From Nitrospirota bacterium (GTDB taxonomy: Bacteria; Nitrospirota; Thermodesulfovibrionia; Thermodesulfovibrionales; UBA6898), in the NCBI GenBank assembly GCA_021811105.1, contig JAJZPM010000037.1, positions 1 to 37,974 of the forward strand: a stretch of 37,974 nt of DNA. The letters run 5' to 3'. Under the pieces are notes generated by a model. It searched no databases, had not been told where the DNA came from, and was given only the letters and a program-made list of their open reading frames with translations. Shown piece by piece: positions 16,849 to 24,082 of this stretch; positions within the stretch are counted from its first letter, which is position 1, and every line of letters starts with the position of its first letter. A program made the position numbers and the translations under genes.

Positions 16849-17328
16849 TTACTGCATGTCCCAGCTCTTGATGTCCGCATCCTTCCCTTCGCCGCCCTCC
16901 TTACCGTCGTTTCCGTAAGTCAGGATATCGAAGTCGCCGTGGATGCCGGGCGAAACGTAAACATACGGGTTTCCCCACGGATCGAGGGGGATCTTCTTCT
17001 GTTCGAGATATCCGCCTTCCCGGTACTTTTCGGGGACCTTTCCGGTCGCCGGCTTTTCGATCAGGGATTCGAGTCCCTGTTCAGTCGTCGGATACTCGCC
17101 GTTGTCGATCTTATAGAGTTTGAGAGCGGTCTCGAAGTTCTTTATCTGGACCTTGGCGTCGGCGATCTTCGCATCGTCGGTCCTCCCCATGATCTTCGGG
17201 GCCACAATCGCCACGAGCAGGCTGAGGATGAAGACGACGACGATGATCTCAAGGAGGGTGAAGCCCTCGCTGCCTGTCATTCCGCCGCGGGGGGAGGCCG
17301 CTTTTTTAATGTTGCACCTTTTATTCAT
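16849..17328 (-). CDS. gspG: Type II secretion system major pseudopilin GspG
   Basis: The start at 17328 follows GGAGGTGGC directly; the upstream open frame is not coding. The product is 159 residues. Cleavage at GSEG/FTLLEIIVVVFILSLLVAIV leaves Glu5. The helix continues IMGRTDDAKIADAKVQIKNF, then LKLYKIDNGEYPTTEQGLESL and DPWGNPYVYVSPG, with the C-terminal DILTYGNDGKEGGEG calcium-site region of GspG. It builds the pseudopilus shaft. It is the first gene after the ExtI-like porin, whose terminator hairpin (17511-17545) lies in the 234-base spacer, so gspG-N probably has its own promoter. Confidence 0.96.
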   Translation of the reverse strand: MNKRCNIKKAASPRGGMTGSEGFTLLEIIVVVFILSLLVAIVAPKIMGRTDDAKIADAKVQIKNFETALKLYKIDNGEYPTTEQGLESLIEKPATGKVPEKYREGGYLEQKKIPLDPWGNPYVYVSPGIHGDFDILTYGNDGKEGGEGKDADIKSWDMQ

Positions 17329-17510
17329 GCCACCTCCGAAGGGTTGTATGAAATGCCGAAACACTGCTCCTCTTTCGATACTTAGTATACAATATTTCCA
17401 TGCGTATTTTAAAAAGGGCACGCACCCGGAGGAGAGGAGGTCTGCTTCTTCCGGCAAGGTGATCGGTGTGCCGGGCGGGAATGCGGAAGATGCGGCCTGC
17501 AATAAAGAAA

Positions 17511-17545
17511 TCCCCGGGAAAAGGGATTTAGCCTTTCCCCGGGGA
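17511..17545 (-). terminator. Probable terminator after the ExtI-like porin gene
   Basis: On the minus strand TCCCCGGGGAAAGG pairs with CCCTTTTCCCGGGGA across a CTAAAT loop, allowing one bulge, followed by TTTCTTTATT. It begins 17 bases after the porin stop codon and separates the module from gspG. Confidence 0.65.
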
Positions 17546-17562
17546 CGAGGGAAATCCAACAG

Positions 17563-18756
17563 CTAGAATAGGAACTGGAGCATCGCCGTATACGTGTTAA
17601 AATCCTTCGAGGCAGTCGTTTCCTTGTCGAAGTTGTTGTTCGAGTATTCGAGCGATATCCTCAAGTCCTGCCCTTTCAGGTAGTAGTTCACTCCGACGCC
17701 GGTCCATTTAATCTTCTGGTCGAATACGCCGGAGAGTTCCGCGAACCTCCACTCTTCGTAGCGGCCGTAAACCTGAACGTTGCCCGGCCCGACTTTCATC
17801 GGCAGCATATATCCTGCCTTTGCATACCACCCCTTCTTCTCCCCGTTGAGGCCTATGCTGCGGGAATCGGGATCGGCGCCCTTGTAAGCTCCGTCGAAAT
17901 CGGTCTTCAGGTATGCGCTCGAGAGCGTGAACGTCCCCGAAGGCGTGGGATACTCGAAGAAGCCGTCGAAGGTCCATGCAGAATAGTCCTTCGGCAAAGT
18001 TTTTGCAAAAAGATTGGCGTAGACCGCGTTCGGCTCGAACTGATATCCTGCACCGAAGGTGAGGACTTTCTTGGTGCCCAGATAAGTCCCGCGGTATACC
18101 AGGGAGGTTTCAGGGTCCAGGAGGCTGACATGCACCCTGCCGGTATACCGGAAGTTGCTCTGCGGGTCGTCGCTGCTGTCATTGCCTTTCATCGCCGCAA
18201 GCCTGTACTGGACTTTCGCATTAATAAGGTTGCCCCAGAGGACGACCCCGTAATCACGGTTGGCGCGGGGCAGGTCCGTATAGTCGAAGAGGGAGCGGTC
18301 GATGCTGAGGGGGAAGAAACAGCCCTCGTTCTGTTCCCTTGTGAGGGGGTCTTTGGTAAGCCCGACCCGGAGCCTGAAGGCGTCCGTCCAGTCGGCGCGC
18401 AGAAAGGCGTCGAGCACGTCGAAATCGTGGAAGGGGGTGTCGGTTTCGGTGATGCCCATAATCCTGTTCTCCCCCGAGTGCTGGACCGCAAAGACAAAGC
18501 CGTAAGTGTCGGTCACCTGGCCTATGAAGGAGAGCCTGTTTCGCCGAAAGTACAGGTCCGTGGTGGTGCTGTCGCCGGAGGAGCCGGAGCCTGTATCCCT
18601 TGACTGAAGATACAGTTGCATTTCGTAATTAATCATGAGCCAGGACTCTTCGCCGAATTTGATCACCGGCCCTGCATGGGCGGTCCCAATTCCGGCGAAG
18701 ACCAGAAAAGAGATGATCAATAAAAGAAATCCCAATGACCTTTTGAAAATGTTCAT
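17563..18756 (-). CDS. extI: Outer-membrane porin, ExtI-like
   Basis: The start at 18756 follows AAGGAGATATGC. The product is 397 residues with a signal peptide (MNIFKRSLGFLLLIISFLVF to the AHA cleavage site). The rest alternates short polar and aromatic strands (YEMQLYLQSRD, LYFRRNRLSFIGQV, FRLRVGLTKDPLTRE, YTAMLQFLF at the end), as in OprP/phosphate-selective-porin-like barrels, with a terminal Phe. It follows an ExtJ-like and a rhodanese gene, the company kept by porin ExtI of the selenite/tellurite (ext) operons in Geobacter-type genomes. Transport of an oxyanion such as selenite is inferred from that context. The gene name is by analogy and from memory. Confidence 0.7.
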   Translation of the reverse strand: MNIFKRSLGFLLLIISFLVFAGIGTAHAGPVIKFGEESWLMINYEMQLYLQSRDTGSGSSGDSTTTDLYFRRNRLSFIGQVTDTYGFVFAVQHSGENRIMGITETDTPFHDFDVLDAFLRADWTDAFRLRVGLTKDPLTREQNEGCFFPLSIDRSLFDYTDLPRANRDYGVVLWGNLINAKVQYRLAAMKGNDSSDDPQSNFRYTGRVHVSLLDPETSLVYRGTYLGTKKVLTFGAGYQFEPNAVYANLFAKTLPKDYSAWTFDGFFEYPTPSGTFTLSSAYLKTDFDGAYKGADPDSRSIGLNGEKKGWYAKAGYMLPMKVGPGNVQVYGRYEEWRFAELSGVFDQKIKWTGVGVNYYLKGQDLRISLEYSNNNFDKETTASKDFNTYTAMLQFLF

Positions 18757-18810
18757 GCATATCTCCTTATCTGTCATGTAGATTTACAGCAATACAAAGC
18801 GATACCGTGT

Positions 18811-19089
18811 TCAACAGCCGCATTCGTAAGGATCCCGGTATTTGAGCCGCGGTTTTTTCACCGGGCGAGACTTTTCTTTGTTCCTGCCGGCGTTTTCTTG
18901 CCGCACTCCCTTTTCCGCGCCCTTGTCTTTTTCAGTTCCCTGAACGGGCTGCTCCTTCTGGGTTTCCTTTTTATCTGCGTGCTCGAAACCACTCTTCGAC
19001 CCCATCGCATAGCCTTTATCCGGGCCGGGAGCAGAGAAGCAGACCCCGAGCGTCAGCAGAAGGCCCAGAAAGAACGTGAACCTCGGCAT
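18811..19089 (-). CDS. Small exported basic protein, ExtJ-like
   Basis: The start at 19089 is preceded by AAGGGG; the stop of the rhodanese gene is 10 bases upstream. The product is 92 residues. A signal peptide (MPRFTFFLGLLLTLGVCFSA) is followed by a Lys/Glu-rich, low-complexity region and a conserved-looking end KPRLKYRDPYECGC. Proteins of this form, with a terminal Y-x-x-P-Y-E-C-G-C, are called ExtJ in ext operons; I assign it by context and recall. The two closing cysteines might bind metal or be linked. Function is unknown. Confidence 0.55.
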   Translation of the reverse strand: MPRFTFFLGLLLTLGVCFSAPGPDKGYAMGSKSGFEHADKKETQKEQPVQGTEKDKGAEKGVRQENAGRNKEKSRPVKKPRLKYRDPYECGC

Positions 19090-19099
19090 AGGCCCCTTA

Positions 19100-20347
19100 T
19101 CAATATCCCGGGGCGACAGGTGATCCGCCGGGAGTGCCGCTGACGCCCCCGCAGATGGAGGAGTCGGTGACATTGACCATGTCTGCCCGAAGCGCATAGG
19201 AGTTGGCACCCGTCAGCTTGTACACGGTCTTGCCAGCCTCTTTGTTGTACGTGATCGCTTCGGATCTCGCAGCAAGGTCCGTTCTCCAGGGAGAATCGGT
19301 GGCCAATGCGCCGTCTTCCGCCTGGTCCGCCATCTGGCCCCATTCTATCCATGCCCCGTCGTAGATCTTCGCCGGCCAGCCGAGTACGCCATCGAGCGCA
19401 AGGAACGTGATCGCAGCCCTGTAGCTTGTGCGGCAATAGGAATAGGCCATCGTCGAACTGCTCGCGCCGGCGGCGTTAAAGAGGGAGATGAGATCGTTTT
19501 TCGGCAGCAGTCGTCCATCCGCGCCCAGAAGGGTCGTATAGTTCTGGCTCACGGCGGTTCTCACATGGCCCTCGAAGGCCACGTATCCGCCGGACGCTCC
19601 CGTCGGTCCCGCAGTACTTCCCGCAACGCCGTTATATTCATTCGGCGATCTCGCGTCGAGGACCACGGTCTTCGGGTCATTGTCTTCGGCAACCGCGATC
19701 ATCTCGGCCAGGGGAGCCCTGAAGCGGTCGCTCTGGGTCTGAAGCTGACAGACGCTATAGGTCGATGCCGGCGGCGCAGGGGGCACCGTCGTGTCAAGCG
19801 TAAATCCCGCCTTTGAGTAGGTGTCGTTGAAGCCGTCGAGGACCCTCAGCCTTTCCTTCGGGAACCCCCAGTAGCGGAAGTTGAAGTAGGCCCGTCCGAG
19901 CGCCATCAGGTTGCCGGCGCCTGAGTCCGTGGTGAAGACGACCACGGTCTTTTCGTCGACGCCGGTCCTCTGGATTACGTTGTCCATTATTGCCTTTGTA
20001 GCCACGTCCGAAACAGTGTCGCTCACGCCATCGCTTCGGGTCGTGCTCACGTCCGTGTTGGAGTCCATAAGATATGCGCCCGGAACATGCCCTTTAATAT
20101 AAGCCGCTTGGGATGTTACGTCGAACACAACCACCTTTGTATAACCGTACTGATCAGTCCCATATCCGTTGGTTATCCATCCGTTGAGCGTCTGGGGCGA
20201 GATGAGAACGGATGTTGATGTAGCCTCGACCTTCGGGTCGCTAAAACCGCCGCCTCCGCAGCTGTAGAGATAAAGAGATATCGATACCAGCATGACCGAT
20301 ATCAAAAGAAGTGATAAACGATTCTTGTTATTTCTAATAAAACTCAT
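19100..20347 (-). CDS. extH: Double-rhodanese lipoprotein, ExtH-like sulfurtransferase
   Basis: The product is 415 residues. A signal sequence ends at Cys30 (LYSCGGGG), so it is probably a lipoprotein at the periplasmic or outer face; Tyr at -2 is unusual. Two rhodanese domains follow. The first (about 45-180) has TTDSGAG where the active loop would be and no Cys, so it looks inactive. The second (about 205-350) has the loop YCRTSYR with Cys305, then LGWPAKIYDGAWIEWGQ, the classical thiosulfate-sulfurtransferase ending, and is expected to be active. A persulfide or selenosulfide carrier role in chalcogen-oxyanion metabolism is inferred from the ExtH name and the adjacent ExtI-like porin. Confidence 0.75.
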   Translation of the reverse strand: MSFIRNNKNRLSLLLISVMLVSISLYLYSCGGGGFSDPKVEATSTSVLISPQTLNGWITNGYGTDQYGYTKVVVFDVTSQAAYIKGHVPGAYLMDSNTDVSTTRSDGVSDTVSDVATKAIMDNVIQRTGVDEKTVVVFTTDSGAGNLMALGRAYFNFRYWGFPKERLRVLDGFNDTYSKAGFTLDTTVPPAPPASTYSVCQLQTQSDRFRAPLAEMIAVAEDNDPKTVVLDARSPNEYNGVAGSTAGPTGASGGYVAFEGHVRTAVSQNYTTLLGADGRLLPKNDLISLFNAAGASSSTMAYSYCRTSYRAAITFLALDGVLGWPAKIYDGAWIEWGQMADQAEDGALATDSPWRTDLAARSEAITYNKEAGKTVYKLTGANSYALRADMVNVTDSSICGGVSGTPGGSPVAPGY

Positions 20348-20688
20348 TCTCCACTGCCTCCCTTTTCAAGAATTCTGTTGCGTGACCGACAAGATGATAC
20401 TTTCCAACACCTCCTTTCGCAGTAATAACTTGCTCAGACTCTGTTTTATATACCTCCATGAGGAGAGATTGTCGAGATCAATCGGAAGGCGGCTGCTAAA
20501 AGACGGCTCGTGAGGATACTTTCTTAAGGAGAGCAAATCGACGCACGCTATTACCGTCTTTCTCGCCATCGTATCAACATTCCGACAAAAAAAGCATACG
20601 TATGGCTTGATATTGCATGAACCGGCAGGCCGCTGTCAACGTGTAATTACAAATACGATATGAGGTTAAATAAAGGGTTTACAAGACT

Positions 20689-20704
20689 TAAAGTTTAAAC
20701 TTTA
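20689..20704. promoter_or_regulatory. AT-rich perfect palindrome, possible operator
   Basis: TAAAGTTT is followed directly by its inverse complement AAACTTTA. A 16-bp perfect dyad about 340 bases upstream of the rhodanese start could be a repressor site or a cruciform; no promoter can be firmly placed beside it. Confidence 0.35.
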
Positions 20705-20720
20705 GGGCTTATTACATGAT

Positions 20721-20747
20721 GCGCAGCGGGTTACGTCCCCGCTGCGC
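20721..20747 (-). terminator. GC-rich hairpin after the lipoprotein gene
   Basis: GCGCAGCGGG and CCCGCTGCGC form a 10-bp stem with a 7-base loop, 21 bases after the lipoprotein stop codon on the minus strand. It lacks a T-run, so it may be a 3'-end stabiliser or a weak terminator. Confidence 0.5.
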
Positions 20748-20767
20748 AAGAGAGGTGATCATTATGT

Positions 20768-21133
20768 TCATTTTATTTCCAGCTTTTTGATCTCTTCAAG
20801 GAGTTCCTCCTCGTGTATGACTCCTTTTTTCTCGAGGAGGTTGATCAATGCCTCAAGCGTATAGGGGGACTTAATTGAAGCAGATGAAGGGGCTGCCTGC
20901 TCGTGCGCTATATCCGTTGCAGCCTTGGGACCCTTCGTGGCCCCCTCCCGGGGACCCGTCGCCTCATGGCGGGCCGGGGGCTGTGAGGCAGTCTCGAGTT
21001 TCGTGACCGGGGCCTTTCTGATCTCCTCTTTCGCCTCGCTCTCAGGAGTGCTCGGGGACACTATTTTGATGCCGCCTGTCGAACTGCAGCCGAGCGCTGT
21101 AATCATGAATGTTAGAATAAGTAATCTTTTCAT
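20768..21133 (-). CDS. Small lipoprotein next to gspF, function unknown (pilotin candidate)
   Basis: The product is 121 residues. A lipobox is clear: MKRLLILTFMITALGC, cleaved before Cys16. A Pro/Ala/Glu-rich linker follows, then a C-terminal helical hairpin (YTLEALINLLEKKGVIHEEE, then LLEEIKKLEIK). AGAGGAGGAAGCG precedes the ATG. It is the next gene after gspF on the same strand, 90 bases away. Lipoproteins encoded in T2SS loci are often pilotins that place GspD in the outer membrane; this one does not show a known GspS fold by eye, so that role is speculative. Confidence 0.7.
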   Translation of the reverse strand: MKRLLILTFMITALGCSSTGGIKIVSPSTPESEAKEEIRKAPVTKLETASQPPARHEATGPREGATKGPKAATDIAHEQAAPSSASIKSPYTLEALINLLEKKGVIHEEELLEEIKKLEIK

Positions 21134-21223
21134 TGCTCGCTTCCTCCTCTTTTGTGTGTGATCGCGGATAATTACAAGGGTACCACAAATTACTGAAAAA
21201 AAGTGCTTCCGGGCAGGGGGAAA

Positions 21224-22399
21224 TTATTTCACGAGCTGGTTCAACTGGAACATCGGCAGGAGGACGGCGAGCACGATGAAGCCGACGAGGAGACCCATGA
21301 CCAGGATCATCGAAGGCTCAAGCAGCGAGAGTGCCCGCTGGACCCTGCGCTCGAAGTCCTCCTCGTAGGAATCGGCTGCCTTGCCGAGTACCTCGACGAG
21401 TGTGCCGCTTTTTTCCCCCGTCGAGATCAGTTGCAGGAGCACGGGGGGGAACCCTCCGAGCGACGTCGAGAGCCGGGCGCCCTCGGCGACCCCCTGGGCC
21501 GCCTGCATGATTTTTTCTTCGATCACTACGTTGCCGGTCGCCTTTGCCGAGAGTTCGAGCGACTTGATCATAGGCAGCCCGCCTCCGATAAGAAACCCGA
21601 GGGTCCTCGCGAACCTGCCGAAGTAGAGGCTCTGAAGGACATTGCCGGGAAGCTTCAGCCGCATGGCATCGAGAAAGCGGCCGTGTCTTTGACGCAGCCT
21701 TCTCGCCGCCAGTGCGAGCGCTGCCGCAATGATAATGAGCAGCCACCAGTAGTGCACAAACAAGTTGCTGATCGCAATCAGCACGACGGTGATAAAGGGG
21801 AGGGCGCTCTTGCTGTTTTCGAAAATCCTGACGATCTTCGGCACGACAAAGGTGAAGAGGAAGGACAACACGATAAAACCGACCGACGCCATGAAGACCG
21901 GATAGATCATTGCGGTGCGGAGTTTCGCCCTGAGGGAAGCCTGTTTCTCGAGAAAATCCGCGACCCTGATCAGGACTTTATCGAGAGTGCCGCTCTGCTC
22001 GCCGGCGGAAACCATGCTGATATAGAAGTCCGGGAAGAGACCGGAGTGGGCCTCCAGTGCCCTCGAAAGGCTGGCCCCGGCGGAAACGTTCTCCCTTATC
22101 GCCACCAGCACCGACCTCCAGAATCCTGTGTTCTCTTCCGAAAGCGAGCGGAGCGCATCGATCAGCGGCACGCCCGCGGAGAGGAGCGTCGAGAGCTGCC
22201 TCGTGAGATAGGGGAGCAGCGCATCGTCCGACCTTGACGAAAACCAGCCTTTCCCCTTTTCGCGGAGTGCGCTGATGTCTTTGGGATAGACGCCGCGGGC
22301 CTTGATGTTCGCGAGTGCGTCCTGCAGGCCATCGGCTTCGATCGTGCCTGCGGCCTGGGTCCCGTCCGTCTTGTAGCCCTTATAGTGAAAAATCGGCAT
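21224..22399 (-). CDS. gspF: Type II secretion system inner-membrane platform protein GspF
   Basis: The start at 22399 (MPIFHYKGYKTDGTQAAG) matches the conserved GspF N-terminus; the open frame above it is not used. The product is 391 residues. Two repeated GspF cytoplasmic domains are seen: FTRQLSTLL-like PYLTRQLSTLLSAGVPLIDAL, with VSAGEQSGTLDKVL, and FARTLGFLIGGGLPMIKSLE, with ISTGEKSGTLVEVL. Membrane helices are SVGFIVLSFLFTFVVPKIV, LLIIIAAALALAA and the terminal SMILVMGLLVGFIVLAVLLP. GspF transmits the motion of GspE to the pseudopilus. Confidence 0.96.
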   Translation of the reverse strand: MPIFHYKGYKTDGTQAAGTIEADGLQDALANIKARGVYPKDISALREKGKGWFSSRSDDALLPYLTRQLSTLLSAGVPLIDALRSLSEENTGFWRSVLVAIRENVSAGASLSRALEAHSGLFPDFYISMVSAGEQSGTLDKVLIRVADFLEKQASLRAKLRTAMIYPVFMASVGFIVLSFLFTFVVPKIVRIFENSKSALPFITVVLIAISNLFVHYWWLLIIIAAALALAARRLRQRHGRFLDAMRLKLPGNVLQSLYFGRFARTLGFLIGGGLPMIKSLELSAKATGNVVIEEKIMQAAQGVAEGARLSTSLGGFPPVLLQLISTGEKSGTLVEVLGKAADSYEEDFERRVQRALSLLEPSMILVMGLLVGFIVLAVLLPMFQLNQLVK

Positions 22400-22426
22400 G
22401 ATTAAATAACTGATGAGAAGCTGAAC

Positions 22427-22529
22427 TGTTGAATCGATGAAAAAAACAACCAAGGCTCAGGGCGGTTCCCGGCCTCTCTGATGTCTTATTCTTCAACCCT
22501 CAACCTCTCAACAATTTAGCGATTCAACA
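22427..22529. repeat. Inverted repeat spanning the gspE-gspF spacer
   Basis: TGTTGAATCG (22427-22436) is matched by CGATTCAACA (22520-22529), enclosing about 83 bases that include a degenerate CAACCTC-type short repeat. The spacer of 140 bases has no gene. It resembles a small MITE; its terminal repeats are only 10 bases, so this is uncertain. Confidence 0.4.
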
Positions 22530-22539
22530 TCATTATCTT

Positions 22540-24075
22540 TCAGCTTTCGACAAAGTCATTCTGCGTCACCCGCAGGACTTCCTCGACAGTCGTAATCCCC
22601 TTCAGGACCTTTTCGAAGCCGTCGGCCCTCAGCGTCTTCATCCCCAGCGAGACGGCCGCGCTCTTTACGCTCTGTGAATCGACCTTGCCGGATATCATCT
22701 GTCTCACCGAATCAGTGATGATCAGTGTCTCGAAGATCGCGGTCCTTCCGAGGTAGCCCTTGCCCAGGCATTTATCGCACCCCTTGCCCCTGTATATACT
22801 GAATGCCCCGTCTTTCGGGAGAAGGGAAGAGCCGGCAAAATAGGACCGCTCCGTGTCCGAAGGGGTATAAGGCTCTCTGCAGTGCGGGCAGATGACCCTA
22901 ACCAGCCGCTGCGCCACCACGGCCATCAACGAAGAGGCGACGAGGAAAGGTTCGACCCCCATATCGATCAGCCTCACGATGGCCGAGGGCGCATCGTTCG
23001 TATGGAGCGTGCTCAGAACGAGATGGCCGGTGAGCGATGCCTGTATCGCGATCTCAGCGGTTTCGACGTCCCTTATCTCCCCGACCATGATGACGTCGGG
23101 GTCCTGCCGGAGTATCGAGCGGAGACCCGAGGCGAAGGTCAATCCGATCTTCGGGTTTACGTGGATCTGTCCTATCCCTCTGAGCTGGTATTCGACCGGG
23201 TCTTCGACGGTGATGATATTTTTCTCTTCGGTATGGACCCTGTTCAGCGCCGCGTATAGGGTTGTGGTCTTGCCGCTTCCCGTCGGGCCGGTAACGAGTA
23301 TGATGCCGTTTGTCCTGGTCAGGAGCTCTTCGAGGCGCTTCTCGTCTTCGTTGCCGAGTCCGACCTCCCAAAGCCCGATGAGTCCCTGTTTTCTGTCGAG
23401 CAGCCTAAGGACCGCGCGTTCGCCGAAGGTGGTCGGGATGACCGATACCCTGATGTCGATGTCGCGGCCGCCGATAAGGAGCCTTATCCTGCCGTCCTGG
23501 GGAAGCCTCTTCTCGGCTATATCGAGGTCCGCCATGATCTTCACGCGGCTGATGAGCGCGTCCTGGATGATCTTGGGCGGCGTAAGCACACGATGGAGTA
23601 TCCCGTCGACCCTCATCCTCACTTCCAGCTCCTTTTCGTACGGCTCGATGTGGATATCGCTCGCCCGCTCCTTCACCGCCTGCTGGAGGATGGCATTGAG
23701 GAGCCGGATGATCGGCGCCTCCTCGGTGAGTTCAAGGATGTCCCGCGGTTTTTCAAACTCGGTTGCGACCGCTGAGAGGTCCTCTCCGGTGATGTTGTCC
23801 ATGATGTCTTCGGCCGACCCGACCCGGCCGTAAAACCTGTTGATCGCGTCTATGACGACGCCGGCCGGCGAGCGCAGCGGTATCGGAGAGAGACTGAAGT
23901 GTCTTGCGAGCTCCCTAAGGGCGAGGACACCTTTTTCATCGGCAACTGCAGCGCTGATCTGTCCGTTGTCCCTCCGCAGGGGTAAGATCATATTGGCCTT
24001 TGCGAAGGCATGAGGGACTTCCTTGATGAGCGCGAGCTCTACATCTTCGTCGAGAATGACCGAGATGGTTTCCAT
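22540..24075 (-). CDS. gspE: Type II secretion system ATPase GspE
   Basis: The start at 24075 (METISVILDEDVELAL) gives 511 residues and lies seven bases after the gspD stop. The N1E/N2E domain spans about 1-130. The RecA-like domain has Walker A GPTGSGKT (263-270), Asp-box IITVEDPVEY, Walker B DPDVIMVGE (325-332) and the His-box LTGHLVLSTLHTND. The tetra-cysteine zinc knuckle is present (Cys396, 399, 433, 436), as in GspE rather than PilT. It is a cytoplasmic hexamer that powers pseudopilus assembly. Confidence 0.96.
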   Translation of the reverse strand: METISVILDEDVELALIKEVPHAFAKANMILPLRRDNGQISAAVADEKGVLALRELARHFSLSPIPLRSPAGVVIDAINRFYGRVGSAEDIMDNITGEDLSAVATEFEKPRDILELTEEAPIIRLLNAILQQAVKERASDIHIEPYEKELEVRMRVDGILHRVLTPPKIIQDALISRVKIMADLDIAEKRLPQDGRIRLLIGGRDIDIRVSVIPTTFGERAVLRLLDRKQGLIGLWEVGLGNEDEKRLEELLTRTNGIILVTGPTGSGKTTTLYAALNRVHTEEKNIITVEDPVEYQLRGIGQIHVNPKIGLTFASGLRSILRQDPDVIMVGEIRDVETAEIAIQASLTGHLVLSTLHTNDAPSAIVRLIDMGVEPFLVASSLMAVVAQRLVRVICPHCREPYTPSDTERSYFAGSSLLPKDGAFSIYRGKGCDKCLGKGYLGRTAIFETLIITDSVRQMISGKVDSQSVKSAAVSLGMKTLRADGFEKVLKGITTVEEVLRVTQNDFVES

Positions 24076-24082
24076 TGGTCTG

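Larger units (their letters stand above)
20348..20767. other. Spacer upstream of the rhodanese gene, with palindromes
   Basis: This 420-base stretch holds the AAAAGGGAGGCAG ribosome site of the rhodanese gene. It also has a 67-codon minus-strand frame (20366-20569, starting MARKTVIACVDLL) with no known similarity and weak start signals, which I do not call as a gene. A perfect 16-bp AT-rich palindrome lies at 20689-20704 and a strong GC hairpin at 20721-20747. Confidence 0.6.

Noticed and set aside
20366-20569. 67-codon minus-strand frame upstream of the rhodanese gene
   Set aside because: Its position 18 bases before the rhodanese gene is suggestive, but start signals are weak and no family is recognised, so it is only noted in the spacer entry.
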